From Mucilaginibacter hurinus (lineage in GTDB: Bacteria > Bacteroidota > Bacteroidia > Sphingobacteriales > Sphingobacteriaceae): a stretch of 64,000 bases of DNA. The notes under the pieces are model-generated. The model had not been told where the DNA came from and made no database searches. It saw only the letters and a program-made list of their open reading frames with translations. This document shows, piece by piece, positions 46,227-56,958 of this stretch. Position numbers and translations under genes: made by a program. The stretch is from the NCBI RefSeq assembly GCF_003324525.1, contig NZ_QGDC01000005.1:310001-374000 (forward strand), read 5' to 3'. Each line of letters begins with the position of its first letter. Positions within the stretch are counted from its first letter, which is position 1.

Positions 46227-46302
46227 AATTCGGATTTTGGATATCCCTGGAACTAAATCCGATCCCGATAGCCATCGGGATGAAAATCCGAAATCCGAAA
46301 AA
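46227..46302. repeat. Intergenic palindromic repeats before prs
   Basis: ATCCCGAT and ATCGGGAT form a perfect 8-bp hairpin with an AGCC loop, flanked by ATTCGGATTT and AAATCCGAAATCCG, which also pair. This looks like a REP-type hairpin of the kind repeated in these genomes. Confidence 0.5.
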
Positions 46303-46313
46303 ATTATTATTTG

Positions 46314-46384
46314 TTGCCCGACCAGGATTCGAACCTAGACAAACGGTACCAAAAACCGTCGTACTACCATTATACTATCAGGCA
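46314..46384 (-). tRNA. tRNA-Gln (anticodon TTG)
   Basis: The 71-nt cloverleaf is complete. The 7-bp acceptor stem is TGCCTGA with TCGGGCA, the D arm contains AATGGTA, and the anticodon stem ACGGT/ACCGT encloses the loop TTTTGGT (anticodon TTG). The T arm has GGTTCGAATCC, and the discriminator base is A. CCA is not encoded. The gene reads on the minus strand. Confidence 0.92.
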
Positions 46385-46420
46385 ATCTCCGCAGTAAAAA
46401 TTGCTTTTTTCAACGGACTG

Positions 46421-46428
46421 CAAATGTA
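46421..46428 (-). promoter_or_regulatory. -7 box TACATTTG upstream of tRNA-Gln
   Basis: This exact TAnnTTTG match lies 36 nt before the tRNA 5' end, allowing a short leader to be trimmed by RNase P. The -33 element is weak. Confidence 0.45.
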
Positions 46429-46599
46429 AGACGAAATTATTAATCTTAAAAGTTATTTTTAAAAAAGTATTTTTTAGCATATCCGGCAGTTAACATATAT
46501 AGTTAAAATATGTTAATCCCCACGTTTTTAATATAAACATCATAATAGTTTTATTAATTTCGGCACCTTATAAATCTGTTTTGTACTTGCATTATAGCG

Positions 46600-49500
46600 A
46601 TGAATTATAACAAACTGAATAACGTTTTTGGCTGGGTAGCGTTTTTGATAGCTACGGCAACCTATATTTTAACTCTTGAGCCTTCAACCAGCTTTTGGGA
46701 TTGCGGCGAGTTTATTGCCTGTATACACCGGTTGCAGGTGGCGCACCAGCCCGGCGCACCGTTGTTCACCATGATTGGTAAAGTTGTTTCCTTGCTGTCG
46801 CTTGGCGACGTAACCAAGGTGGCCTACTTTACTAACCTGGCTTCGGCACTGGCTAGCAGCGCTACCATTTTATTTTTATTCTGGACTATTACAGCGCTGG
46901 CTAAAAAGCTGCTCGTTAAACGGGACGAAGAAGTAAGTGCAACCAATCTCATACTTATCATCGGCTCAGGCTTGGTTGGCGCGCTGGCATATACATTCTC
47001 TGATACCTTCTGGTTTTCGGCGGTTGAATCTGAAGTATATGCGCAATCGTCGCTTTGTACAGCCATTGTTTTTTGGGCTATATTAAAATGGGAGGCCCAT
47101 GCTGATGAGCCGGGCGCCGATAAGTGGATTGTATTTATTGCCTATATCATGGGCCTTTCCATTGGTATTCACCTATTAAACTTGTTGGTTATACCGGCCA
47201 TAGCCTTGGTTGTATATTTCCGTAAGGCAAAGCAGGCAACAAGCGCTGGTGCCTTAAAATGGTTTTTTAGCGGCATTGTAGCCGTAGGATTTATACTCTG
47301 GGGCGTTATACAATTTACCGTTAAGGGCGCCGCTTTTTCTGACCTGCTTTTTGTAAATACCCTGGGTATGGGCTTTGGCAGCGGTGCTATTACATTTTTT
47401 TTGTTGCTGGCCGGGCTGATTGTTTCGGGCATTTACTACACTATTAAGCCGGTTAATGCGGCTATAATAGCAACAGCAGTATGTTTTGTTCTGCTTGCAG
47501 GTATCAGCAGCGGCTTTATCGGTTTAATCATAGCCATTGGCTTGGTAGCTTTATTGGAGTATGTTGTAAAGATTCGCGAAAAGCGCTTCGCGCTAAATAG
47601 CTTTTTGGTGTGCCTGGCGTTTATATTGTTCGGCTATAGTTCGTTTGTGATGATTGTTATCAGGGCTAAGGCCGGCACAAACCTTAACAATAGCGATCCG
47701 CAGGACGCATTCGCGCTTAACAGCTACCTTAACCGCGATCAGTATGGAGATACACCATTAATGTACGGCCAATTTTTTGACTCGAAGTTAATAGACCAAA
47801 AGCAGGGTGCGAATATCTATCGCAAAGGAAAAGATAAATATGAAATCGCCGGGAAGAAGATAAAGAACATTTACGACCGTAATACCATTTTTCCGCGCAT
47901 GTTTAGCGAGAAGTCCGGGCATGACAGGTTTTACCGCGATTGGATGGGCATGGGTGCTGAAGAAAAGCCAACCTTTACCACAAACCTTGGATTTTTTGCC
48001 AGCTGGCAGGTAACACAAATGTACACGCGTTACTTTTTATGGAACTTTGCCGGCCGCACCAATGAACTGGACGGCCAGACAGGCAGCAATGTTGACGGTG
48101 CATGGATAAGCGGCTTGAACTTTAGCCAGCCATATCCTTACTCGGTTACTAAAAGCAAGGCTTACAACAGGCTTTATTTTTTACCGCTGATTATAGGTTT
48201 GCTTGGTGCAATTTATCATTTCAGGCGTAACCAAAAAGATGCCGGTATAGTGGGGGTATTGTTTTTCTTTACAGGCCTGGCTATTGTGTTATATCTTAAC
48301 CAGGATCCTTTGCAGCCACGTGAACGTGATTATGCTTATGCGGGCTCATTTTACGCGTTTGGTATATGGATAGGACTAGGGGTGCTGTTTATAGCCGATT
48401 TGCTGCGTAAAGTAACTGGCGCTAAACCTGCGGCTATAATTGCAACAGTAGCGTGCCTGTTGGCAGCGCCGGTGTTAATGGCAAGCGAAGAGTGGGACGA
48501 CCATGATCGCTCAACCAAAACCACGCCGCGTGATATGGCTTATAATTACCTGATATCATGTGAGCCTAATGCGATTTTGTTTGTATACGGCGATAATGAT
48601 ACATACCCATTGTGGTACGTTCAGGAAGTAGAAGGGGTAAGACCAGATGTGCGTATTGTAAATCTTAGTTTGTTAGGTACCGACTGGTATATACGCCATA
48701 TGAAGAAAACCATGAACCAGTCCGCCCCTTTGCCTATTACCATGCCTGATGAAAAGTTTGCAGCCGGAATACGTGACGTGATTTATTACAGCGACTCAAA
48801 CATCCCGGGATCGGTAGATATAAAAGAAGTTTTTGACTTCATCACTTCTGACGATCCGCGTGCTATGGCCCAAATGCAAAGCGGCGAAAGCACAAACTAT
48901 TTGCCTACTAAAAACTTTAAACTTTCGGTTGATCGGGATGCGGTTATAAAAAATGGCACTGTTTCGGCTGAGCAGGTAAATAAAATAGCTCCGGTAATTG
49001 AGTGGAAATACCCCGGTAACTACATTACTAAGGATAACCTGGCGCTACTGGATATATTGGCTCACAACAATTGGAAGCGTCCGGTGTATTTTGCTGTTAC
49101 AGTTGGCAGCGAAAATATGATGGGGCTCGACCGTTATATGTATAATGAGGGTTTTGCGTACCGCTTACTGCCTTTAACGCCGGATACTACCATGGCTCCG
49201 CTAGAAAATACTAATAGCGGTAAGATGTATGCCACCTTGATGAATAAGTTCAAGTATGGCAACATGAAGAATGCTAAATACCTGGATCATGAATCGCTTA
49301 CGATGTTTTACCCGCTTATTACCCGTTTGTACATGAACCTTGCCGACAACCTGATAAGGGAAGGCCGTAATGATATGGCTAAAAAGCTTGTAAAAAAATA
49401 CGACGAGGTTATGCCAGCTATTATACCTGTACAAGAAGTAGCGGTGCGGAAGTATTACCTGCTTGAAAGCGCCTACAGATTGGGCGATACGCAGTTTGGC

Positions 49501-49737
49501 AACCGCTTGGCCGAGCAAATAGATGATTACCTGGTAAACCTGTTAAATTATACACACGCCATGATACAGAAAGGCAGCATAAATGCCGACAGTCGCGATG
49601 TGCAGTTGTCAATGTCCCTGCTGAATGGTTTAGTTGACATGACCAAAGATTATCATCAAACGGCGCTGCATACAAAATATAGCGCCCAGCTTAAAGATTT
49701 TCAGAACAAGCTTGGCGTGGTAGACCCCGGCCAGTAA
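46600..49737 (+). CDS. DUF2723-family membrane protein (GT-C-like)
   Basis: This is a 1045-residue protein with about 11-13 membrane segments in its N-terminal two thirds. It contains the family signature EPSTSFWDCGEFIACIHR near residue 28 and LYLNQDPLQPRERDYAYAGS at about 565, then a large soluble C-terminal region with TPR-like helices. DUF2723 proteins are predicted sugar transferases of the GT-C fold; the acceptor is unknown. It is divergent from the prs/tRNA side and ends at a terminator. Confidence 0.92.
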   Translation: MNYNKLNNVFGWVAFLIATATYILTLEPSTSFWDCGEFIACIHRLQVAHQPGAPLFTMIGKVVSLLSLGDVTKVAYFTNLASALASSATILFLFWTITALAKKLLVKRDEEVSATNLILIIGSGLVGALAYTFSDTFWFSAVESEVYAQSSLCTAIVFWAILKWEAHADEPGADKWIVFIAYIMGLSIGIHLLNLLVIPAIALVVYFRKAKQATSAGALKWFFSGIVAVGFILWGVIQFTVKGAAFSDLLFVNTLGMGFGSGAITFFLLLAGLIVSGIYYTIKPVNAAIIATAVCFVLLAGISSGFIGLIIAIGLVALLEYVVKIREKRFALNSFLVCLAFILFGYSSFVMIVIRAKAGTNLNNSDPQDAFALNSYLNRDQYGDTPLMYGQFFDSKLIDQKQGANIYRKGKDKYEIAGKKIKNIYDRNTIFPRMFSEKSGHDRFYRDWMGMGAEEKPTFTTNLGFFASWQVTQMYTRYFLWNFAGRTNELDGQTGSNVDGAWISGLNFSQPYPYSVTKSKAYNRLYFLPLIIGLLGAIYHFRRNQKDAGIVGVLFFFTGLAIVLYLNQDPLQPRERDYAYAGSFYAFGIWIGLGVLFIADLLRKVTGAKPAAIIATVACLLAAPVLMASEEWDDHDRSTKTTPRDMAYNYLISCEPNAILFVYGDNDTYPLWYVQEVEGVRPDVRIVNLSLLGTDWYIRHMKKTMNQSAPLPITMPDEKFAAGIRDVIYYSDSNIPGSVDIKEVFDFITSDDPRAMAQMQSGESTNYLPTKNFKLSVDRDAVIKNGTVSAEQVNKIAPVIEWKYPGNYITKDNLALLDILAHNNWKRPVYFAVTVGSENMMGLDRYMYNEGFAYRLLPLTPDTTMAPLENTNSGKMYATLMNKFKYGNMKNAKYLDHESLTMFYPLITRLYMNLADNLIREGRNDMAKKLVKKYDEVMPAIIPVQEVAVRKYYLLESAYRLGDTQFGNRLAEQIDDYLVNLLNYTHAMIQKGSINADSRDVQLSMSLLNGLVDMTKDYHQTALHTKYSAQLKDFQNKLGVVDPGQ

Positions 49738-49760
49738 AATTATTGTTTGAAGTAAAAGGA

Positions 49761-49785
49761 AGCCTCGTTTAACGGGGCTTTTTTG
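49761..49785 (+). terminator. Intrinsic terminator after the DUF2723 gene
   Basis: AGCCTCG pairs with CGGGGCT (one G-T) around TTTAA, followed by TTTTTT. Confidence 0.8.
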
Positions 49786-49871
49786 TTAAAATTAAAGGTA
49801 ACAAAACATTTACTGCCTATTGTAATTATATGATTTGTAGTATACTTGCTACGATTTCAAATTATATTAAC

Positions 49872-51845
49872 ATGACCTTTAAATGTATAGCCGGTAGTAT
49901 GCTGGCTTTGTTAGTAGCGGCTAACACTTGTGTTGCGCAGCAATTGCAACCGGTAGCGGAACAAGCGCAATCAATTTATAACTATCATGAAACATTTGGC
50001 CCGTTGTTTTACGCTAAAAATGGCAATGAATACCGTGCAGCTAGCGGTGAACCCGGCCCGAAATATTGGCAAAACCGGGCAGACTACAGGATTGATGCCC
50101 GCCTGAACGATCAAACCAATGAGATTACAGGAACGGAAGTTCTGACCTATACCAATAATAGTCCGCAAACATTAGGGTTTTTATGGCTTAACCTCGATCA
50201 GAACTTATATCGTCAGGATTCACGGGGCTCGGCAATTATACCCATTACAGGTAGCCGTAATGGCGGGCGCGGGCAGGTATTTGATGCCGGCCATAAAATA
50301 AAGTCAGTAAAGCTGGCAGATAGTGGCCAGGAGTTAAAATATATCATTAATGACACCCGCATGCAGGTGTTTTTGCCGAAACAGGTTACCGCGGGCGGTG
50401 GCCAGGTTAAGCTAAAAATCGACTTTTCTTTTATCAGCCCTGATTACGGCTCAGACCGTAGCGGCATATTGCAGACAAAAAACGGAAAAGTGTTTGCCAT
50501 TGCACAATGGTATCCGCGCATGTGCGTATATGATGATGTAACGGGTTGGAATGTTTTGCCTTATACCGGCCCCGGCGAATTTTATTTAGAATACGGCGAT
50601 TTTGATTTGAATATTACTGCGCCCGCCAACCATATAGTGATGGCATCCGGCGAGTTACTGAACCCGGAAGAGGTATATACTGTGCAGCAACAGCAAAGAT
50701 GGAAGCAGGCTGCTGAAAGCGATAAAACAGTGCTCATCCGTTCGTCGGGCGAGGTAACCGATGCGTCATCCCGCCCGGCAGGAAAAACCGAGCTCACCTG
50801 GAAATACAAGATAAAAAACGCGCGCGATGCCTCCTGGGCTTCATCAGCTTCATTTATTGTTGATGCTGCCAAAATAAATTTGCCAAGCGGAAAAAAATGT
50901 TTAGCCATATCTGCCTACCCGCGCGAAAGCACGGGTAATGATAGCTGGGGCCGTTCAACTGAGTACGTAAAAAGGTCTGTTGAAATGAATTCGTCCAAAT
51001 GGTTTGAATATCCGTACCCCGCCGCTACAGCTGTTGCAGGTAGTGTTGGTGGTATGGAGTATCCGGGCATAGTATTCTGCAGTTATAAATCGCGCAAAGC
51101 GGCGCTATGGGACGTTCACGACCACGAGTTCGGCCATACATGGTTCCCCATGATAGTAGGCTCTAACGAAAGGTTATATGGATGGATGGATGAAGGCTTT
51201 ACAACCTTTATAAACGACCTTACTACCGCTGAATTTAATAACGGCGAATATGCACCGAAACAACCCGTTAATATGCAGCGCGTAAGCATGACCAGACCTG
51301 ACCTGGAAACAATATTAAGCCAGCCGGCGAACTTAAGGGAATCAAACACTGGCACCTTATTATACTTTAAACCGGCTATGGGGCTTCACCTGCTGCGCGA
51401 CCAGATTTTGGGCAAGGAGCGTTTTGATTTCGCTTTTAAAACTTATATTGAACGTTGGGCGTTTAAGCACCCTACCCCCGACGATTTCTTCCGTACGATG
51501 GAAAACGCCTGCGGGGAAAGTTTGCAATGGTTTTGGCGAGGTTGGTTCATTAACAACTGGCGGCTGGATGTGGCTGTGCGCGATGTGAAATACCTGGATA
51601 ACAATCCCGCGAACGGCTTGCTGGTTACGCTGGATAATCTGGAGAAAATGGCCATGCCGGTTATACTGGATATAAAATTTAAAAGCGGTAAAACTGATCG
51701 TGTAAAGCTGCCTGTAGAGATATGGGAACGTAACGCCAGCTTCATCTACAGACACATGTCGACAGAAGAGGTTGAATCAGTTACATATGATCCGGATAAG
51801 GTAATGCCTGACCATAATTCAAGAAATAATGTTTGGCAAAAGTAA
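49872..51845 (+). CDS. M1-family metallopeptidase
   Basis: This is a 657-residue zinc peptidase. I start it at [20 protein letters not shown], a signal peptide ending near CVAQQ; the frame is open 42 bp upstream. The zinc motif HEFGHTW is at about 418-422, and the third ligand Glu is in WMDEGFTTF at about 441. The beta-sandwich N-terminal domain ([20 protein letters not shown]) and a C-terminal helical/beta region are present. It is probably periplasmic or surface-attached. Confidence 0.94.
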   Translation: MTFKCIAGSMLALLVAANTCVAQQLQPVAEQAQSIYNYHETFGPLFYAKNGNEYRAASGEPGPKYWQNRADYRIDARLNDQTNEITGTEVLTYTNNSPQTLGFLWLNLDQNLYRQDSRGSAIIPITGSRNGGRGQVFDAGHKIKSVKLADSGQELKYIINDTRMQVFLPKQVTAGGGQVKLKIDFSFISPDYGSDRSGILQTKNGKVFAIAQWYPRMCVYDDVTGWNVLPYTGPGEFYLEYGDFDLNITAPANHIVMASGELLNPEEVYTVQQQQRWKQAAESDKTVLIRSSGEVTDASSRPAGKTELTWKYKIKNARDASWASSASFIVDAAKINLPSGKKCLAISAYPRESTGNDSWGRSTEYVKRSVEMNSSKWFEYPYPAATAVAGSVGGMEYPGIVFCSYKSRKAALWDVHDHEFGHTWFPMIVGSNERLYGWMDEGFTTFINDLTTAEFNNGEYAPKQPVNMQRVSMTRPDLETILSQPANLRESNTGTLLYFKPAMGLHLLRDQILGKERFDFAFKTYIERWAFKHPTPDDFFRTMENACGESLQWFWRGWFINNWRLDVAVRDVKYLDNNPANGLLVTLDNLEKMAMPVILDIKFKSGKTDRVKLPVEIWERNASFIYRHMSTEEVESVTYDPDKVMPDHNSRNNVWQK

Positions 51846-51914
51846 TAACAGGCTGGGTGTTGCCCGGGTATGTTGAATAGCTATGTTATAAAAATCTTTT
51901 TATTTCCAGTGTAA

Positions 51915-52334
51915 ATGACAGACCTGGCAATTGAGCAGATTCGTCCTGAACTTACCTGGCGGCTACGGCGTGACGTGCTTTATCCCGGCAAAAATATGCA
52001 TGAGATGGAGATGGAGGAGGATAATGATGGTTTCCATTTCGGTGCTTTCAAAAACAATAATTTAGTCGGCGTAGTATCTGTATTTCAAATTGGTGAGGAC
52101 TTTCAGTTCAGAAAATTGGCAATTGACAGGCTATGTCAAAAGCAGGGGATAGGTAGTGCAGTAATGAAGTATATTATAGATTTTGTGAAAACTAATGGTG
52201 GTAAGCGCCTTTGGTGTAATGCCCGGGTGGAGGCAATTGATTTCTATTTGAAACGTGGCTTCTCAGTCACCGGTGAAAAATTTTCCCGTGATGGCATTGA
52301 TTATGAAATAATTGAGAAAGCATTGACAGAATAA
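51915..52334 (+). CDS. GNAT-family N-acetyltransferase
   Basis: This is a 139-residue acetyltransferase-fold protein. The acetyl-CoA loop motif A is CQKQGIGSAVMKYIID, following FQFRKLAIDRL. The C-terminal beta bulge GGKRLWCNARVEAIDFYLKR is present. The substrate is unknown. It lies between two peptidases. Confidence 0.9.
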   Translation: MTDLAIEQIRPELTWRLRRDVLYPGKNMHEMEMEEDNDGFHFGAFKNNNLVGVVSVFQIGEDFQFRKLAIDRLCQKQGIGSAVMKYIIDFVKTNGGKRLWCNARVEAIDFYLKRGFSVTGEKFSRDGIDYEIIEKALTE

Positions 52335-52402
52335 AATGTAAAGCTCACAAGCTTTATTATCTTTGCTTTGGCTTTGCAAATGAGCCTTTTTAATACAAAC
52401 AC

Positions 52403-53515
52403 ATGGCAAAAAAAAAGACTGATACACCGCATATTCCTGTTGTAAACGAAACTTCCCTGGCATTTTTTGAAAAATACATTAACAATGCTTCGCCTACCGG
52501 CTTTGAATGGAAAGGGCAGGAATTATGGCTTGATTATTTGAAGCCTTACATAGATGAACATTACGTTGATAACTATGGCACCGCTGTAGGCATCATCAAT
52601 AAAGACGCCGAATACAAAGTAGTTATAGAGGCGCATGCCGATGAGATATCATGGTTTGTAAATTATATAACCAGTGATGGCTTGATTTACGTTATACGTA
52701 ACGGAGGTTCGGACCACCAGATAGCGCCATCAAAGAGAGTCAACATCCATACAGATAAGGGCGTAGTTAAAGCAGTATTTGGCTGGCCTGCCATCCATAC
52801 CCGCCTGGGTGGTGAAAAGGAGGAAGCGCCCAGCCTTAAAAATATTTGCCTGGATTGCGGCTGCACGTCAAAGGACGAAGTAGAGCAATTAGGCATACAT
52901 GTAGGTTGCGTTATAACTTATGAAGATGAGTTTATGGTGCTTAATAACCGCTATTACGTAGGCCGTGCGCTGGATAACCGCGTAGGTGGTTTTATGATAG
53001 CCGAAGTTGCCCGTTTGCTTAAAGAAAATAATATAAAGCTGCCTTTTGGTTTATACATTGTAAACGCCGTGCAGGAAGAAATTGGTTTGCGTGGTGCCGA
53101 AATGATAGCACATCGCATTAAACCTAATGTAGCGATTGTTACCGACGTTACGCATGATACCACGACGCCGATGATCAGCAAGATCACCCAGGGCGACCTG
53201 GCCTGCGGAAAAGGGCCGGTTGTATCATATGCGCCGGCTGTACAAACCAACGTGAATAAGTTGCTTATAGCCGCCGCCGAAAAAGCCAATATTCCGTTTC
53301 AACGCCAGGCATCATCCCGCTCAACCGGTACCGATACTGATGCCTTTGCTTATTCAAACGAGGGAGTGCCCTCGGCATTGATATCCCTGCCTTTGCGCTA
53401 TATGCATACCACGGTTGAAATGATACATAAAGAGGATGTAGACAATGTAATCCGTTTGATTTACGAAAGCTTGCTGACTTTAGAGGCCGGACAGGATTTC
53501 AGATATATCAGGTAA
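52403..53515 (+). CDS. M42-family metallo-aminopeptidase
   Basis: This is a 370-residue cytosolic aminopeptidase of the M42 (glutamyl/PepA-like) group. Metal ligands are visible as H in EAHADEISW, D in GRALDNRVGG, the catalytic E-E in NAVQEEIGLRGAEM, D in IVTDVTHD, and the final H in MHTTVEMIHKED. A TATCTTTG box is present 38 nt upstream. It starts with a Lys-rich segment. Confidence 0.95.
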   Translation: MAKKKTDTPHIPVVNETSLAFFEKYINNASPTGFEWKGQELWLDYLKPYIDEHYVDNYGTAVGIINKDAEYKVVIEAHADEISWFVNYITSDGLIYVIRNGGSDHQIAPSKRVNIHTDKGVVKAVFGWPAIHTRLGGEKEEAPSLKNICLDCGCTSKDEVEQLGIHVGCVITYEDEFMVLNNRYYVGRALDNRVGGFMIAEVARLLKENNIKLPFGLYIVNAVQEEIGLRGAEMIAHRIKPNVAIVTDVTHDTTTPMISKITQGDLACGKGPVVSYAPAVQTNVNKLLIAAAEKANIPFQRQASSRSTGTDTDAFAYSNEGVPSALISLPLRYMHTTVEMIHKEDVDNVIRLIYESLLTLEAGQDFRYIR

Positions 53516-53606
53516 CAAACTAATTAAGTTGCCGTAAAACATTTTGCTGTAATCTTGATTTTTTATATCGCGGCGCAAAAATTATTATCCAATCATCTAT
53601 AAAACA

Positions 53607-54506
53607 ATGAAACCAACATTATTAATATTAGCCGCGGGCATGGCCAGCCGCTATGGCAGCATGAAACAGGTTGACGGCTTTGGCCCCAACGGCGAAACGA
53701 TTATTGATTATTCCATATACGATGCCATTAAAGCCGGCTTCGGCAAAATCAGCTTCATCATCCGCGAGGAGTTTGCCGAGGCGTTTAAAGCCAAGTTTGA
53801 GCCCAAGCTAAAAGGCAGGGTAGAGACAGATTATGTGTTCCAGGGTTTTGACTTGAAGCCTTTTGGTATTGATAAAGAAGTAGAACGTGCCAAACCCTGG
53901 GGAACGGCCCATGCCGTGCTGGCAGCACGCAACCAGGTGCATGAGCCTTTTTGCGTAATAAATGCCGACGACTTTTACGGGTATGATGCCTTTGAAAAGA
54001 TGGCCAAATTTTTAACCACTGAAGCTGCTGATGATACCTACTCACTGGTAGGTTACCAGATAGACAAAACCCTGTCAGAGAATGGATCGGTATCGCGCGG
54101 GGTATGCAAGGTTGAGGACGGCAATATGATAGAGATAAACGAGCGCACCCAGGTATATTTTAAAGAAGACGGCAGCGTAGTGTACGAAGAGGGTGGTGTG
54201 GAATACCCGTTAGCTAACGATACCCGTGTATCAATGAACTTCTGGGGCTTTACACCGGCAGTTTTTAAACAAAGCGAGCCGATGTTTAAACGGTTTGTTG
54301 AGGCAAACGAGGGGAACCCGAAAGCGGAGTTTTTTATCCCGCTGGTAGCTGATGAACTGATAAAAAGCAGAACCGCTAAATTTAAAGTGATCCCTACGGC
54401 CAACAAATGGTTTGGCGTTACTTACAAGGAGGATAAACCCATAGTGCAGGAAAGTATTTCGGAACTGGTGAACAATGGCACCTACCCGGAAAATCTTTGG
54501 GCCTAA
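53607..54506 (+). CDS. Sugar nucleotidyltransferase-like protein
   Basis: This is a 299-residue protein with the nucleotidyltransferase signature LLILAAGMASRYGSMKQV, near the start, followed by GPNGETIIDYSIYDAI. It contains INADDFYGYDAF as the metal/sugar site. It resembles the UTP/glucose-1-phosphate family but has a distinct C-terminal part, so the sugar is unknown. The gene ends just before a C5-G9 tract and one of the palindromic repeats. Confidence 0.9.
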   Translation: MKPTLLILAAGMASRYGSMKQVDGFGPNGETIIDYSIYDAIKAGFGKISFIIREEFAEAFKAKFEPKLKGRVETDYVFQGFDLKPFGIDKEVERAKPWGTAHAVLAARNQVHEPFCVINADDFYGYDAFEKMAKFLTTEAADDTYSLVGYQIDKTLSENGSVSRGVCKVEDGNMIEINERTQVYFKEDGSVVYEEGGVEYPLANDTRVSMNFWGFTPAVFKQSEPMFKRFVEANEGNPKAEFFIPLVADELIKSRTAKFKVIPTANKWFGVTYKEDKPIVQESISELVNNGTYPENLWA

Positions 54507-54541
54507 CCCCCGGGGGGGGGAATTTAAAAAATGTTATCAGG

Positions 54542-54636
54542 CGTCATTGCGGATACCAGGCAATCTCTAACGCGCTAAGCCGTTATAATGGCAAAGTAAA
54601 TAGTTTAGAGATTGGCTAGTCTCTCCCGTAATGACG
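54542..54636. repeat. Palindromic repeat, copy 3 of 3 (95 bp)
   Basis: The ends are CGTCATTGCGG and, reversed, CGTCATTACGG. The inner arms CCAGGCAATCTCTAA and GCCAATCTCTAA match as inverted repeats. It is the best conserved copy and can fold into a single hairpin, between the nucleotidyltransferase and GH31 genes. Confidence 0.8.
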
Positions 54637-54655
54637 TTTATTATTAGTAAGAAGA

Positions 54656-56920
54656 ATGGAAACAGAGGTTTTAGGCAATATAGAAAGAACAGAACAGCAG
54701 GGAAACGCTTTAGTTATTACTACCAATGAAGCCACAGCTAAAGTATATGTTTATAACGAAGCTATCATCAGGGTTAATGTTACAAAATTCCCCGGCAAGC
54801 CTGATACTTCCTTCGCGGTGATTCAACAACCTACAGGTGCCTTAAATTATTCCGAAAACAATGATGAAATCATCATCTCCACCAAAACGCTTAAGCTTCG
54901 TATCAATAAATCACCGTTGCGGTTTAATTTTTATACAGCTGACGATAAGGCATTAAGCGAAGATGATTCCCGTTTTGGTGTCAACTGGCAAAACGAGCGT
55001 GTAGTTAATTACCGCAAATTATATCCGGACGAAAAATTCATTGGCCTGGGAGAAAAAACGGGCAACTTAGACCGCCGGGGTACACACTATGTAAACTGGA
55101 ACACTGATGCCTCAAGACATACTATTTATACTGACCCGTTATATAAAACCTTTCCGTTTTTTATAGGCTTGCATAGCACACTTACATACGGGCTTTTTTT
55201 TGATAATACGCACAAAAGTTACTTTGATTTTGGAGCTACTACCGACGATGAAATGAGTTGGTTTGGTGCTGACGGTGGCGACATGAACTACTATTTTTTT
55301 GGTGCGCAGGGCGTAGCTAAAATTATTGAGGATTATACATGGCTAACCGGCCGCATGGATATGCCACCGTTATGGAGCCTCGGCTACCAGCAATGCCGCT
55401 ACAGCTATATGAGTGCTGAAGAGGTACTTAAAATAGCCTCCAAATTCCGTAAAAATAATATACCTGCCGACGTGATCTATTGCGATATAGATTACATGGA
55501 CAACTATAAAATATTTACCTGGAATAAAACTGCTTTTGCCAACCCTAAAGACATGATTGACCAGCTGAAGGAAATGGATTTTAAGGTAGTGGCCATAGTT
55601 GATCCGGGGATTAAGGTTGAACCCGGTTACAAGCAGTACGATGAAGGCGTGGAAAAAAACTACTTTGCCACTTACAGTAACGGCGATAAATACATAGCAA
55701 GTGTTTGGCCGGGCCGCTGCTACTTTCCTGATTTTTTTAATGATGAAGTGAAGGAGTGGTGGGGCGCCTCGTTCACCGCGCTTACCGAACCCGGTGTTGA
55801 AGGGTTTTGGAACGACATGAACGAGCCGGCTGCCTGGGGTCAGAACATCCCGCTGAATGTAAAGTTCGGTGATAAATATATCGGCGAAGTGCGTAATGTG
55901 TACGGCATGGAAATGACCAGGGCTACGTATAACGGTACACGTAAAATATTAGGCAATAAACGGCCATTTGTACTCACCCGCGCAGCATATTGCGGTACGC
56001 AGCGTTACTCAGCAGTTTGGACGGGCGATAACACTGCCACCGACGAGCATATGCTGTATGGGCAACGATTGATAAACAGCCTGGGGCTGGTAGGCATGTC
56101 TTTTTCAGGGGTAGATATTGGCGGCTATACTGGCAATCCCACGCCTGAACTGATGATTCGGTGGAATTCGCTGGGGCCATATATCCCGATGTACCGCAAT
56201 CATGCCGAGATAGGCACCGCTATGCGAGAGCCGTGGGAATGGGGTAAGCAAAATGAAAAGATAATTAAGAAAGATATTGAACAGCGGTATAAATTGCTGC
56301 CTTACATTTATTCAGGTTTTTACCAATCAACCCAAACAGGTTTGCCACTAAGCCGTACACTGGCCATTGAGCACACCCTGGACGAGAATGTTTTTAATGT
56401 AATGTATCAAAACCAGTTTATGTTTGGTGATAGCTTGCTTATAGCGCCGGTTGAAAGTACTAAACGCATTGCCGATGTATATTTACCTGAAGGGGAATGG
56501 TACCGTTTTGCCGGTGATAAAAAATATAAAGGGGCTAAAGCCCATAAAGTGCCCGCGCCGTTGGATGATTTGCCGGTATTTGTTAAAGCTGGTGCAATTA
56601 TACCTATGCAGCATGTGGTCCAGAGTACAAATGATGCAGGTGATGGTGTCCTTGAATTACATGTTTGGAATGGTAAGTCAGCTAATGAGTTTGTATACTA
56701 CGAGGATGACGGAGCAACTTATGATCATGAACGGGGCATTTATCATAAACGTGTGATCACCTTTAACCCGGCAAAAAAAACCGTGAGTTTATCAGTAGCC
56801 GAGGGTGATTTTACTTCCCGTTTCACGTTATTAAAGTTGATATTACATGGGTTTGATAAAGTTACGCCTGTTAAAAAGGCGATAGCCTACACAAACGACG
56901 AAATAGTTATCGGGTACTAA
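54656..56920 (+). CDS. GH31-family alpha-glucosidase
   Basis: This is a 754-residue glycoside hydrolase. The GH31 fold shows YQQCRYSYMSAEEVLKIA, YCDIDYMDNYKIFTWNK, the catalytic nucleophile Asp in GFWNDMNEPAAW, and the acid/base region VWTGDNTATDEHM. N-terminal beta domain (galactose mutarotase-like) and C-terminal beta domains flank the barrel. There is no clear signal peptide, so it is probably cytoplasmic or non-classically exported. It acts on alpha-linked glucose or xylose; the specificity is not visible. Confidence 0.96.
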   Translation: METEVLGNIERTEQQGNALVITTNEATAKVYVYNEAIIRVNVTKFPGKPDTSFAVIQQPTGALNYSENNDEIIISTKTLKLRINKSPLRFNFYTADDKALSEDDSRFGVNWQNERVVNYRKLYPDEKFIGLGEKTGNLDRRGTHYVNWNTDASRHTIYTDPLYKTFPFFIGLHSTLTYGLFFDNTHKSYFDFGATTDDEMSWFGADGGDMNYYFFGAQGVAKIIEDYTWLTGRMDMPPLWSLGYQQCRYSYMSAEEVLKIASKFRKNNIPADVIYCDIDYMDNYKIFTWNKTAFANPKDMIDQLKEMDFKVVAIVDPGIKVEPGYKQYDEGVEKNYFATYSNGDKYIASVWPGRCYFPDFFNDEVKEWWGASFTALTEPGVEGFWNDMNEPAAWGQNIPLNVKFGDKYIGEVRNVYGMEMTRATYNGTRKILGNKRPFVLTRAAYCGTQRYSAVWTGDNTATDEHMLYGQRLINSLGLVGMSFSGVDIGGYTGNPTPELMIRWNSLGPYIPMYRNHAEIGTAMREPWEWGKQNEKIIKKDIEQRYKLLPYIYSGFYQSTQTGLPLSRTLAIEHTLDENVFNVMYQNQFMFGDSLLIAPVESTKRIADVYLPEGEWYRFAGDKKYKGAKAHKVPAPLDDLPVFVKAGAIIPMQHVVQSTNDAGDGVLELHVWNGKSANEFVYYEDDGATYDHERGIYHKRVITFNPAKKTVSLSVAEGDFTSRFTLLKLILHGFDKVTPVKKAIAYTNDEIVIGY

Positions 56921-56958
56921 TCACCGTATAAATCTTGCCGTTAGGGCGATGCGTTTGG

